Origin: Martinezella hainanensis
GTDB taxonomy: Bacteria; Pseudomonadota; Alphaproteobacteria; Rhizobiales; Rhizobiaceae
Length of the DNA: 64,000 bases
NCBI RefSeq assembly: GCF_900094555.1
Contig: NZ_FMAC01000002.1
Span: 124,001 to 188,000 of the forward strand
Reading direction: 5' to 3'
The notes below the pieces were generated by a model. It was given only the letters and a program-made list of their open reading frames with translations. It did no database searches and was not told the origin of the DNA. Both the position numbers and the translations under genes were made by a program. Shown here in pieces: positions 19,132 through 30,683 of the stretch. Each line of letters starts with the position of its first letter. Position 1 is the stretch's first letter.

Positions 19132-20543
19132 GTCGCTTCCGCGTCCTCTTCAAGTCCACCGCAGTCCGACTTTCAGCCCTCTACATCCTTCTCTTCGCGC
19201 TCTGCGCCGCAACGCTGGTCTTCTACGTCACGGCCATGTCGGAACGGTTGCTGACGGGGCAGATTCGCGAAGCTGTTCAGCAGGAAGTCAATCAGGTCAA
19301 GCGCGCCTATGACATCGGCGGCCTGAACCTGCTGCTGCGGACCATGGAGCGCAGAGCCCGCCAGCCGGGCGCCAATCTCTATGTCATCGCAGGCCCTTCC
19401 GGCGATATCCTGGCGGGCAACGTCGCGTCTGTGCAGCCCGGCGTGCTTGGCGCCGCCGGCTGGACAGAGCTGCCCTTCATCTATGAGCGCTACACGGATG
19501 CGTCCAACGATCCTGAGCGTCAGCATCTGGCGATTGCCAACATTTTCATCCTCGACAATGGGCTGCGCATCCTGATTGGCCGCGACCTTGGCGAGCCGGA
19601 ACGCTTCCGCGTGCTGGTGCGCCAGGCGCTGATGCTGGCGCTGGCGATCATGGGCCTCGGCGCACTGGTGATCTGGTTCGGCATTGGCCGCAACGCGCTG
19701 AAGCGCATCGACCGGATGACGGATGCCAGCCGCAAGATCATGGCCGGTGACCTCTCGCAGCGTCTCCCCGTTGGCGGTTCCGGCGATGAGTTCGACCGCA
19801 TGTCGGCATCGCTGAATGCGATGCTGGGGCGCATCGAGAAGCTGAACGAGGGGCTGCGGCAGGTTTCCGACAATATCGCGCATGACTTGAAGACCCCGCT
19901 GACACGCCTGCGCAACAAGGCCGCCGACGCGCTCGACAATGCCGACAGCGCGGGCCGCCGCACGGCGCTTGAGGGCATCATCGGCGAATCCGATCAGCTG
20001 ATCCGCACCTTCAATGCACTGCTGATGATTTCCCGTGTCGAAGCCGGCTCCGTGGCTGCCGAAATGACAAGCGTCGACCTTTCCTCCATCGTTGCTGACA
20101 CCGCCGAACTTTACGAACCGGTCGCTGAAGAGGCGGGTCTGACGCTGACGGCCGATATAGAGGCGAATGTCGAAATTCAGGGCAATCGCGAGCTGATCGG
20201 TCAGGCACTCTTCAATCTTATCGACAATGCCCTCAAATATGCGACGGGCTGCAATGGTGAGCAGACGATAATCTTCAAGCTCGTGCGTACGCATGACGCG
20301 GTCATGCTCGCCGTCGCCGACCACGGACCGGGCGTTCCCGCACATCAGCGTGCCGATGTCGTCAAGCGCTTCTTCCGCCTGGATGAAAGCCGCTCCAAGC
20401 CGGGAACTGGCCTTGGCCTTGCGCTGGTCGAAGCGGTCATGGAGCTGCATGGCGGTCGGCTGGAGCTTTCCGATACCGTACCCGACAGTCCCGACGCCAA
20501 GGGATTAACGGTCACCATGATCTTCCCCATGCAGAAACAATAG
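19128..20543 (+). CDS. Sensor histidine kinase partner of the preceding regulator
   Basis: A 471-residue kinase that overlaps the regulator by 4 bp. It has TM1 (LSALYILLFALCAATLVFYV), a periplasmic sensor of about 120 residues and TM2 (LMLALAIMGLGALVIWFGIG). A HAMP domain follows (RIDRMTDASRKIMAGDLSQR), then HisKA with NIAHDLKTPLTRL. The ATPase motifs are NLIDNALKYA, ADHGPGVP and GTGLGLALVEAV. It phosphorylates the regulator above. The stimulus is unknown. All motifs are intact. Confidence 0.88.
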   Translation: MSRFRVLFKSTAVRLSALYILLFALCAATLVFYVTAMSERLLTGQIREAVQQEVNQVKRAYDIGGLNLLLRTMERRARQPGANLYVIAGPSGDILAGNVASVQPGVLGAAGWTELPFIYERYTDASNDPERQHLAIANIFILDNGLRILIGRDLGEPERFRVLVRQALMLALAIMGLGALVIWFGIGRNALKRIDRMTDASRKIMAGDLSQRLPVGGSGDEFDRMSASLNAMLGRIEKLNEGLRQVSDNIAHDLKTPLTRLRNKAADALDNADSAGRRTALEGIIGESDQLIRTFNALLMISRVEAGSVAAEMTSVDLSSIVADTAELYEPVAEEAGLTLTADIEANVEIQGNRELIGQALFNLIDNALKYATGCNGEQTIIFKLVRTHDAVMLAVADHGPGVPAHQRADVVKRFFRLDESRSKPGTGLGLALVEAVMELHGGRLELSDTVPDSPDAKGLTVTMIFPMQKQ

Positions 20544-20583
20544 GTTAATCCTGCAGTATCCGCTTGCTGTTGGGGAGAGCTGC

Positions 20584-23538
20584 ATGACGACGTCGCAAAG
20601 CGATTTGCTGCGGGATGTTCCGCCCGGGCGGTTGCGGCCGCTGAACCAGGCGGAGGCGAAGTCTGCGCTGGCAGATCTCAAGCAGATCGCCGGGGGCGAG
20701 CCTGTCGTCGCCGATCTCCTTGCCGGTGAGAGCGCATTGCGGGATTTTATCGTCGCCGCGTTGGCATTGTCGCCTCATCTGCGTGAAATCGCCAATCTCG
20801 AACCGTCGTTGCTCGTCGCCGCGATCGATAAGCCGCTGTCGCCGCAGATCGAAGCTCTGGTCGAGGAGGCTCGGCAATCCTGGCTGCCGGCCGAGGGAGC
20901 TTCGCCCTCGGAATCTGAGGTGATGAGCCGTTTGCGTATCGCCAAGCGCCGCGTCGCCTTTCTGGTCGCACTCGCCGATCTCGCGCGCATCTATGACGGC
21001 AGGGTGACGACCCGTTGGTTGAGTCGGCTCGCGGAGGCTTCCATTTCCGCGGCCATCGACCATCTGTTGCTGTCATCGCATGAAGCCGGAAAGATCGTGG
21101 TCTCCGATCCTTCCGCTCCAAGCCGGAAATCCGGCCTGATCGTGCTCGGCATGGGCAAGCTCGGCGCCGAGGAGCTGAACTATTCCTCCGATATCGATCT
21201 GGTCGTCTTCTTCGACGAGATGGCGGGCATCGTTCCCGATCCCGATGATGCCATCGACATCTTTCCGCGGCTGATGCGGCGGCTGGTGCGCATCCTGCAG
21301 GAACGCACAGCGGATGGCTATGTCTTCCGCACCGATCTCCGTCTGCGCCCCGATCCCGGCTCGACGCCGCTTGCGATCCCGGTCGATGCGGCGATGATCT
21401 ATTATGAGGGCAGGGGGCAGAACTGGGAGCGCGCCGCCTTCATCAAGGCTAGGCCCGTCGGCGGCGATATTGCCGCCGGTCAGGCCTTCATCCGCGATCT
21501 CGTGCCCTTCGTCTTCCGCAAATATCTCGATTACGCCGCGATATCAGACATCCACTCCATCAAGCGGCAGATTCACGCGCATAAGGGGCATGGCGCGATC
21601 GCGGTCAAGGGACACAATGTCAAGCTCGGCCGCGGCGGCATTCGCGAGATCGAGTTCTTCGTGCAGACGCAGCAGCTGATCGCCGGCGGCCGCATGCCGG
21701 CCCTGCGCTGCCGGTCGACGGAGCAGACACTCGCCGAGCTGACGGAGGCGAAGTGGATCGACGCGGAAACCCGCGACGAGCTGGCAACGGCCTATTGGTT
21801 CCTGCGCGATGTCGAGCACCGAATCCAGATGGTGCGCGATGAGCAGACGCATCTGTTGCCGGAAACGGATGCCGAGCTGCGGCGCATCGCCTACATGATG
21901 GGCTTTGCCGACGTATCGGCTTTCTCTGAAGCTCTGGTGACGACGCTGAAGACGGTCGAGCGTCGCTATGCGCGCCTCTTCGAGCAGGAAACCAAACTGT
22001 CGACCGAAACCGGCAATCTGGTCTTTACCGGTCAGGGAGATGATCCCGACACGCTGGAGACGCTGCGCCGCCTCGGCTTTGAAAGACCATCCGACATCGC
22101 CAATGTCATCCGTACCTGGCACTACGGCCGATATCGCGCAACGCAATCGGTCGAGGCGCGCGAGCGGCTGACGGAGCTGACGCCGGAACTGCTGCGCGTC
22201 TTCGGTGAGAGCAAGCGTGCCGACAAGGCGCTGTTGCGTTTCGACAGCTTCATCTCCGGCCTGCCGGCGGGCATCCAGCTCTTCTCGCTGCTCGGGACCA
22301 ATCCCGCGCTTCTCTCACTCATCGTCAACATCATGTCGTCGGCGCCGCGGCTTGCGGAGATCATAGCCGCCAAGCCGCACGTTTTCGACGGCATGCTGGA
22401 TCCGAGACTCATGGCCGAGCTGCCAACGCGCGATTATCTCGCCGAACGCCTCAAGAGCTTCCTGGCTCCGGCAAGGCACTATGAAGAGACACTCGACCTG
22501 CTGCGCATCTTCGCATCGGAACAACGCTTCCTGATCGGCATTCGGCTGCTGACGGGCGCGATTGGCGGCGTCATGGCGGCCCGCGCCTTCACCTACCTTG
22601 CCGATCTGATCGTCGAGGCGGCACTCGATGCTGTCATGAAGGAAATCCGGACAGCACACGGCGAATATCCCGGCGGCCGCATTGCCGTTGTCGGCATGGG
22701 CAAGCTCGGCAGCTTCGAGCTTTCGGCCGGCTCCGACATCGATATCATCCTGCTTTACGATTACGACGACACGGCCGGCGAATCCGATGGGCCTAAGCCG
22801 CTTGATGCGACGCGCTATTTCACCCGCATTACCCAGCGACTGATCGCGGCCCTTTCGGCGCCGACGGCCGAAGGCGTGCTCTACGAGGTCGATATGCGCT
22901 TGCGTCCCTCCGGCAACAAGGGGCCGGTCGCCACGCGCATCAATTCGTTCGAAAAGTATCAACGCGAGGAAGCCTGGACCTGGGAGCATATGGCGCTTTC
23001 GCGGGCGCGGCTGATCGGCGGCGACGAGGAATTGGTGAACGATGCGGAGCGTGTCATCGGCGAGGTTCTATCGACAAGGAGAGATGTCGCCAAGATCGCC
23101 AAGGATGTTCGCGAGATGCGTGCCCTGATCGAACAGGAAAAGCCGCCGGAAAGCATTTGGGATCTGAAGCTGATTCCCGGCGGCCTGATCGATATCGAGT
23201 TCATCGCGCAATATCTGCGGCTGATCGCGCCGGTCCACGGCGTCGGTATCGACGCAAACGGCCTCAGCACGGCCGAAGCATTGAAATTGCTCGGTGGCAG
23301 CCTGATGGATCGCAATGATCTCGACGTTTGCCTGGAGGCCCTGCAACTCTACACGGAAGTATCGCAGCTTATCCGCCTTTGCATTGACGGCACGTTCGAT
23401 CCGAAAAATACGCCTTCCGGCCTGATCGAGCTGGTCTGCCGCGCCGGCGATTGCCCTGATATCCGCACGTTGGAAGCCGAGCTGAAGCGCTTGTCGAAGG
23501 CGGTGCGGAAAATATTCCAGGCGACGGTTGGAAGCTGA
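20584..23538 (+). CDS. glnE: Bifunctional glutamine synthetase adenylyltransferase/deadenylase
   Basis: A 984-residue GlnE with two nucleotidyltransferase domains. The N-terminal deadenylylase has GMGKLGAEELNYSSDIDLVVFF (about residues 195-220); the C-terminal adenylyltransferase has GMGKLGSFELSAGSDIDIILLY (about 700-725). A helical linker lies between. It adds or removes AMP on glutamine synthetase under PII control, so it sets nitrogen assimilation. Its stop codon directly abuts the stop of the convergent pleC gene. Length is typical. Confidence 0.95.
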   Translation: MTTSQSDLLRDVPPGRLRPLNQAEAKSALADLKQIAGGEPVVADLLAGESALRDFIVAALALSPHLREIANLEPSLLVAAIDKPLSPQIEALVEEARQSWLPAEGASPSESEVMSRLRIAKRRVAFLVALADLARIYDGRVTTRWLSRLAEASISAAIDHLLLSSHEAGKIVVSDPSAPSRKSGLIVLGMGKLGAEELNYSSDIDLVVFFDEMAGIVPDPDDAIDIFPRLMRRLVRILQERTADGYVFRTDLRLRPDPGSTPLAIPVDAAMIYYEGRGQNWERAAFIKARPVGGDIAAGQAFIRDLVPFVFRKYLDYAAISDIHSIKRQIHAHKGHGAIAVKGHNVKLGRGGIREIEFFVQTQQLIAGGRMPALRCRSTEQTLAELTEAKWIDAETRDELATAYWFLRDVEHRIQMVRDEQTHLLPETDAELRRIAYMMGFADVSAFSEALVTTLKTVERRYARLFEQETKLSTETGNLVFTGQGDDPDTLETLRRLGFERPSDIANVIRTWHYGRYRATQSVEARERLTELTPELLRVFGESKRADKALLRFDSFISGLPAGIQLFSLLGTNPALLSLIVNIMSSAPRLAEIIAAKPHVFDGMLDPRLMAELPTRDYLAERLKSFLAPARHYEETLDLLRIFASEQRFLIGIRLLTGAIGGVMAARAFTYLADLIVEAALDAVMKEIRTAHGEYPGGRIAVVGMGKLGSFELSAGSDIDIILLYDYDDTAGESDGPKPLDATRYFTRITQRLIAALSAPTAEGVLYEVDMRLRPSGNKGPVATRINSFEKYQREEAWTWEHMALSRARLIGGDEELVNDAERVIGEVLSTRRDVAKIAKDVREMRALIEQEKPPESIWDLKLIPGGLIDIEFIAQYLRLIAPVHGVGIDANGLSTAEALKLLGGSLMDRNDLDVCLEALQLYTEVSQLIRLCIDGTFDPKNTPSGLIELVCRAGDCPDIRTLEAELKRLSKAVRKIFQATVGS

Positions 23539-25854
<2,316 letters not shown>

Positions 25855-25877
25855 CGCTTTAGCCTTGTCCCTCGTGT

Positions 25878-25963
25878 GATTCGCTGCGCCGCTCGCCCGA
25901 ATCTGCCCTAATGAATCATTCGTGATTCGGCTTGTCCAGAGGGTGCGGTAAAACTTTCTTAAC
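25878..25963 (-). promoter_or_regulatory. GANTC cluster and CtrA-like box upstream of pleC
   Basis: Four GANTC sites (25878, 25899, 25913, 25924) lie 24-75 bp before the pleC start. Farther upstream, GTAA-N7-TTAAC at 25948-25963 differs by one base from the TTAA-N7-TTAAC CtrA site. Both marks are known cell-cycle control signals in Alphaproteobacteria. Use at this promoter is inferred. Confidence 0.5.
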
Positions 25964-26083
25964 CATCTGCGATTTCAGCATATTTTACACACGCACCGGT
26001 AAGTTGCGCACGTTCGGGACTCGTTCAAGCTGAAAAGGCCGATGCAAATCAGCCTTTGAAATCGGCACGCTCGGCGATCGAAA

Positions 26084-28732
26084 TCACTCCTTCAGGATGC
26101 GATCCACAATGTCGCGTACATCGGTCGAAAGACCGCCTGCGCGCTCGATCCGCATCAGCGCCGAGCGGGCATGGTCGGCGCGCACTGGCTCCAACAGCCG
26201 CCAGGAGCGCATCGAAGTCAGGATGCGGGCCGCAAGCTGCGGGTTGCGCTGATCGATCTCGAGGATCTCGTCGGCGAGAAAATTGTATCCGGCGCCGTCA
26301 GCCCGGCCGAAGCCGGTGGGGTTCGCAAACGCAAAGGTGCCGACAAGCGCACGCACCCGGTTCGGATTCGTGCGCTTGAACAGCGGCGTTTCCATGAGCA
26401 GCCGAATACGCTCCAGCGCACCGGCGCCGGGGATCGCGGCCTGGATGGCGAGCCATTTGTCGATGACAAGCGCATTGTCCGCAAAGCGGTCGCGGAAATG
26501 CGCAAGCGCTGTCGCAGTCTCGGCAGCATCAGGGAAGCGCTGCGCCAGAATGGTCAGCGCGGCACTGAGGTCGGTCATGTTGTTCGCGGCATCATAAGCC
26601 GCCTTGACTCGTGCCGGCGTCTCATCCAGCTGCGAGAGATAACTTAGCGCCGTATTGCGCAGTGCACGGCGGCCGGCGCTTGCCGCATCCGGGCTGAAGA
26701 GACCTGGCGTCTGCATGCTGTCATAAAGCGCGGTGAAGACGGCTTTACCGGCCTCGGCGACCCGTTTGATGATTGTCTGGCGCGCGGCATGAATGGCGTC
26801 CGGATCGTTATTGCCGCCAAGCTCGCGGGCAATATCGGCTTCGCTCGGCAAGGCGAGCGCTTGGGCGCGGAAGGCCGGCTCCAGGCTTTCGTCGGCTGCG
26901 GCTGCGAGCAATGCATCGGTGAAGGCTGGATCGCAGGTGATCTCGGCACCCTGGCGCGCATCGCGCGCCGCCTGCAAGAGGTTAGGCAGGCCGAGGTCGA
27001 GAAGCGCCTGCCAGCGGGCGAAATGATCGGTCTCGTAGCGGGCGATCAGTGCGAGATCGCTGGCGCTCTGGCTGAATTGCAGGTTGATCGGCGTCGAGAA
27101 GCTGCGATTGAGCGATAGGACCGGCCGCGAGGGAATGCCGTGGAACGTCACCGTCTGCGTCTGCTTCGTCAGGTGCAATACGTCGCCGGTCAGCTCGGCT
27201 CCGGTGACGGATGCCGGCGTGATGACGGTGCCGTCTTCGGCAAGCAAGCCCGTGCGCAGCGGAATGTGCATGGGCTTCTTGATGCTCTGGCCGGGCGTTG
27301 CCGGCACCATCTGCTCGAGCGATAGGGTGAACGTCTTGGCGTCGGCATCATAAGCGCCGGAGGCGGTGACGAGGGGCGTGCCGGCTTGATGATACCACAG
27401 CGAAAACTGCGCGAGATCGCGACCGCTGACATCTTCGAAGCACTTGACGAAGTCTTCGATCGTCACGGCCTGTCCGTCGTGCCGATCGAAATAGAGGTCC
27501 ATGCCCTTCTTGAACAGATCGCGGCCGAGCAGCGTCGCGATCATGCGTGTGACTTCGCTGCCCTTCTCATAGACCGTCGTCGTGTAGAAGTTGTTGATTT
27601 CGCGGTATTTCGTCGGGCGCACCGGATGGGCAAGCGGACCACTGTCCTCCGGAAACTGTTCCGATTTCAGGTGTCGGACTTCGGCGATGCGCTTGACGGG
27701 ACGCGACCGCTGGTCGGCGGAAAATTCGTGATCGCGATAGACGGTCAGGCCCTCCTTGAGGCAGAGCTGGAACCAGTCGCGGCAGGTGATACGGTTGCCC
27801 GTCCAGTTGTGGAAGTACTCATGCGCGATGATCGCTTCGATATTGGCGTAGTCGGCATCGGTTGCCGTCTCGGGATCGGCGAGCACGTATTTGTCGTTGA
27901 AGACGTTGAGACCCTTGTTCTCCATCGCCCCCATGTTGAAATCCGATACGGCGACGATCATGAAGATGTCGAGATCGTATTCGCGGCCGAACCGCTCCTC
28001 GTCCCACTTCATCGAGCGCTTCAGCGCATCCATGGCATAAGTCGCGCGCGGCTCCTTGCCGTGCTCGACATAGATCTTCAGCGCGACCTCACGGCCGGAT
28101 AGGGTGGTGAACGTGTCTTCGACGACACCCAGATCGCCGGCAACCAGCGCAAAGAGATAACTCGGCTTCGGATGCGGATCGAACCAGGCGGCGAAATGCC
28201 TGCCTTCGCCATAGCCGGCGCCACCGAGGAAATTGCCGTTCGACAGCAGCAGCGGATTGGCGGCCTTGTCGGCAATGATATTGACGGTGTAGGGCGCGAG
28301 AACATCCGGCCGGTCGGGGAAGTAGGTAATGCGGCGGAAACCTTCGGCCTCGCACTGCGTGCAATAGATGCCGCCGGTGCGGTAGAGGCCCATAAGCTGC
28401 GTGTTGGCCTCGGGATTGATGACGGTCGTGATCGTCAGCTCGAAAGGCGCGCTTTCAGGCAGGTCGCGAATGGTCAGGCTTTCGGGCGTCGCATCATATT
28501 GTTCGGCCGGAAGTTCGCCCTGATCGAGCAGCAGGCCGGAGAGGAGCAGTTCATCGCCATCGAGCACGAGGGGTGCCTTGGGATCGATACCTTCGCGGCG
28601 ATGAAAGATCAGCCTTGCCTCCACCTTGGTCTCAGTCGGATGCAGATCGAAGGTGAGGTCCACGCGTTCCAGAACGAAGTCGGTGGGACGATAGTCTGCC
28701 AGATTGATGATCTGGCCGGTGTCTGTACGCAT
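26084..28732 (-). CDS. pepN: Aminopeptidase N (M1 family)
   Basis: An 882-residue cytosolic zinc aminopeptidase. It has the substrate-recognition GAMEN motif (FNMGAMENKGLNVF), the zinc-binding HEYFH-x18-E site (IIAHEYFHNWTGNR then LKEGLTVYRD) and the long helical C-terminal domain of bacterial PepN. It removes N-terminal residues from peptides during protein turnover. Length is normal. It lies upstream of pleC on the same strand, separated by about 230 bp that carry the pleC control signals. Confidence 0.95.
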   Translation of the reverse strand: MRTDTGQIINLADYRPTDFVLERVDLTFDLHPTETKVEARLIFHRREGIDPKAPLVLDGDELLLSGLLLDQGELPAEQYDATPESLTIRDLPESAPFELTITTVINPEANTQLMGLYRTGGIYCTQCEAEGFRRITYFPDRPDVLAPYTVNIIADKAANPLLLSNGNFLGGAGYGEGRHFAAWFDPHPKPSYLFALVAGDLGVVEDTFTTLSGREVALKIYVEHGKEPRATYAMDALKRSMKWDEERFGREYDLDIFMIVAVSDFNMGAMENKGLNVFNDKYVLADPETATDADYANIEAIIAHEYFHNWTGNRITCRDWFQLCLKEGLTVYRDHEFSADQRSRPVKRIAEVRHLKSEQFPEDSGPLAHPVRPTKYREINNFYTTTVYEKGSEVTRMIATLLGRDLFKKGMDLYFDRHDGQAVTIEDFVKCFEDVSGRDLAQFSLWYHQAGTPLVTASGAYDADAKTFTLSLEQMVPATPGQSIKKPMHIPLRTGLLAEDGTVITPASVTGAELTGDVLHLTKQTQTVTFHGIPSRPVLSLNRSFSTPINLQFSQSASDLALIARYETDHFARWQALLDLGLPNLLQAARDARQGAEITCDPAFTDALLAAAADESLEPAFRAQALALPSEADIARELGGNNDPDAIHAARQTIIKRVAEAGKAVFTALYDSMQTPGLFSPDAASAGRRALRNTALSYLSQLDETPARVKAAYDAANNMTDLSAALTILAQRFPDAAETATALAHFRDRFADNALVIDKWLAIQAAIPGAGALERIRLLMETPLFKRTNPNRVRALVGTFAFANPTGFGRADGAGYNFLADEILEIDQRNPQLAARILTSMRSWRLLEPVRADHARSALMRIERAGGLSTDVRDIVDRILKE

Positions 28733-29031
28733 GGTCTATCCTGATCAGGCTATGCTGTGGCGGGCGCAGTCCGAAGTCCTCCTCCAGACTGAAAGTGGCC
28801 GCATCATTACACCGAAATCTGAACCAAAGTTAAAGTCATATCGCAATGCCGATATGTTTTGTTATGGCACAACAAGTATTCGCTCGCCAGGCCGCTCTCA
28901 TTTCAGCTATTCGAATGAAAACCGGTAACTCTCCGCCCGCATTTGCAGATTGGCAGTGCAATTGCTACCATAACGTTCAGGTGGATCATCATGACTGCAT
29001 TACCGTCAAATGCAGGCCGTTACGGTAGGGA
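28733..29031. other. Intergenic region upstream of pepN
   Basis: No convincing ORF. It is AT-rich compared with its flanks and should hold the pepN promoter (leftward) and part of the control region of the gene at 29204. The plus-strand frames here have non-rhizobial codon use. Confidence 0.4.
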
Positions 29032-29058
29032 AACAATAATTTAAAGTAAATTATTTGT
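29032..29058. promoter_or_regulatory. AT-rich inverted repeat, candidate operator
   Basis: AACAATAATTTA-AAG-TAAATTATTTGTT: the arms match except for one extra base. It lies about 145 bp upstream of the TTG start of the double winged-helix gene, followed by AT-rich promoter-like DNA. Autoregulation by that protein is a guess. Confidence 0.4.
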
Positions 29059-29203
29059 TTAACCTCTTGCGATATAAGAGCGTTTGCATAACTATAGCAT
29101 GCTATTAGATGTCGGAATTATGATCGATTCCGGTGATTTCGTTCACAAAAATGAAACATCCACTTTCTGTTGCTTTTTAAGAAGGGCACCCCAGGAGGCC
29201 CGA

Positions 29204-30055
29204 TTGAGTTTTCCCATCGAGCAACTTGCTCGTCATCCCAAGTTCGTAGCATCCCTGAGCTTTCTCTCCGAGACATTGCGTAACCGTTATGACAGCGGCC
29301 CAAGGGTTGCGCGCATGCTCGCTTCGCATCAGCGGTGGCTTTTGAGCCAGTCAGCCTATGCGCTTCATCTTGAATATGATCCGGCGGTCCCAGGCTCGGG
29401 CCTGACCGTTGTCGCGCTGCGTAACCTCATCACGCATTACCGCGTCGCCAGCCGCAATACGGTCCTGAGTTTCATAGAGGAATTGCTCACCTATCGCTTC
29501 CTGGAGCTGGCCCCTGGTCCCGCTCGCCGTCCGCGCCGTTACGTGCCGACTGAAACCACCTACTCGGCGATGTTCGGTTGGTATCTTGCCAATCTGGCCG
29601 CGCTCGATCTTCTTGACGATGGCAGCCGCGCAGCTGCACTGGTTGCGTCGCCCATGTTGATGGATCTGGCTCAGCCGCGCATGGCCCGCAATTGCCTGGC
29701 AACCGACATCTGGCGTGAACCGCCGGAAAGCGTTGCCCTGTTCCTCTGGACGGAGTCCGGCGGCCTAGTCGTCGACTACATCATGTCTAAGCTGGACCTC
29801 AGCGGAGAGGTCGTCGATCGAATCGATATCGGTCGTGTCGATGCTCGCGCGCTGGCGGCACATTTCATGATATCCCGCACCCATTTGCAGCGTCTCCTGC
29901 GCAAATCTGCCGATCGTGGGGATATCGGCTGGCATGACGAATCCAAGAAGACGCGTATGTGGATATCGCGCAATTTTCTCGATCAGTATTGCGGATGGCA
30001 GGCCGTGAAATTGGCAGCGGTCGATGAAGCTTTCGCCTGGGCGCGGTCCGCCTAG
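29204..30055 (+). CDS. Putative regulator with two winged-helix-like segments
   Basis: I choose the TTG at 29204 because a perfect AGGAGG lies five bases upstream; the frame opens at 29084 but the extra 40 residues look non-coding. The 283-residue product has a helix-turn-helix-like segment near the N-terminal third (LRNLITHYRVASRNTVLSFIEELLTYRFLEL). A second lies near the C-terminus (ALAAHFMISRTHLQRLLRKSADRGDIGW). Both end in a predicted wing. No ligand domain or membrane helix is seen between. I do not recognise a named family. It stands alone, so its targets are unknown. Confidence 0.6.
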   Translation: MSFPIEQLARHPKFVASLSFLSETLRNRYDSGPRVARMLASHQRWLLSQSAYALHLEYDPAVPGSGLTVVALRNLITHYRVASRNTVLSFIEELLTYRFLELAPGPARRPRRYVPTETTYSAMFGWYLANLAALDLLDDGSRAAALVASPMLMDLAQPRMARNCLATDIWREPPESVALFLWTESGGLVVDYIMSKLDLSGEVVDRIDIGRVDARALAAHFMISRTHLQRLLRKSADRGDIGWHDESKKTRMWISRNFLDQYCGWQAVKLAAVDEAFAWARSA

Positions 30056-30129
30056 AGTGCAGGCCTCTCTCAGATTTGCCCGTTCGGCTCGAGCCGATGA
30101 TCAGGCAGCGCAATTCTGCCGATAAAATC

Positions 30130-30294
30130 TCAAAGCGGGATGCTGGCCGCGGCGATCCGGGCAGCGCTTGCGCTGCTGCACTCGTCCTTGCGAAAATTGC
30201 GCGCGCGCTCGAACTCCTCGGCGGCCCGCACCGCAGAGCCGATGTGCCCGACGGAATCGAACAGAGCGATGAATGAACGCAAACCCGATGACAT
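30130..30294 (-). CDS. Possible small protein (54 aa)
   Basis: An ATG at 30294 opens a 54-codon frame, too short for most gene finders. The product begins MSSGLRSFIALFDSVGHIG and continues SAVRAAEEFERARNFRKDE, an amphipathic helix followed by a charged stretch. Third positions are mostly G/C, like neighbouring genes. The ribosome site is weak (a GGA about eight bases away). It resembles the many tiny rhizobial proteins with a helical N-terminus and an arginine-rich middle. Function unknown. Confidence 0.45.
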   Translation of the reverse strand: MSSGLRSFIALFDSVGHIGSAVRAAEEFERARNFRKDECSSASAARIAAASIPL

Positions 30295-30353
30295 GATGAA
30301 AATTCCGATACTTAAACGCTACGCTGAATTGTCGCGCAATTCGCGCCCGCAGG

Positions 30354-30545
30354 TCAGCAGGCGCGGAAATCGGCGAAAATGGCCGTCGGACGGCCGATGC
30401 GGGCGGAAACGCCGGTGCCTCGTGCAGTCATCTGCTCATTGGCAGCGATGCCGAGGTTGCGATGGCTGTTTGTGGCGCGCACAGGTTCAATGGCGCGGCG
30501 CAGGGTATCAAACCCGCAGTGAATAGGGCGAAAACGTGCAGTCAT
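30354..30545 (-). CDS. Possible small protein (63 aa)
   Basis: Starts MTARFRPIHCGFDTLRRAIE at the ATG at 30545, with a purine-rich AAGGAACCAAGG before it. The 63-residue product is basic and ends IFADFRAC. Codon third positions favour C. It lies upstream of the 54-aa ORF on the same strand and downstream of a TTGCAGTGCAGCA box. No domain is recognised, and it could still be a chance frame. Confidence 0.35.
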   Translation of the reverse strand: MTARFRPIHCGFDTLRRAIEPVRATNSHRNLGIAANEQMTARGTGVSARIGRPTAIFADFRAC

Positions 30546-30587
30546 TGCCTTGGTTCCTTTCGAATTCCTCCCAAGACACCACTTATA

Positions 30588-30600
30588 TTGCAGTGCAGCA
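30588..30600. promoter_or_regulatory. TTGCAGTGCAGCA box (PhaR-like operator), copy 1
   Basis: TTGCAGTGCAGCA fits the TGCRNYGCASMA consensus I recall for Bradyrhizobium PhaR. The same core recurs at 47478-47491, with near matches at 37722 and 44518, all in intergenic DNA. Here it lies 43 bp upstream of the small minus-strand ORF at 30545. Confidence 0.4.
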
Positions 30601-30683
30601 TAGATTCTGCAATGCACAGCAAAAGAAGACTGCCATGCTGAAAACGCATGACTAGTGTCATTCTCCGTTAATACCTGGTGGAA

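Noticed and set aside
30140..30526. 128-codon plus-strand ORF
   Set aside because: Arg/Ser/Cys-rich with poor codon use; the minus strand holds better candidates.
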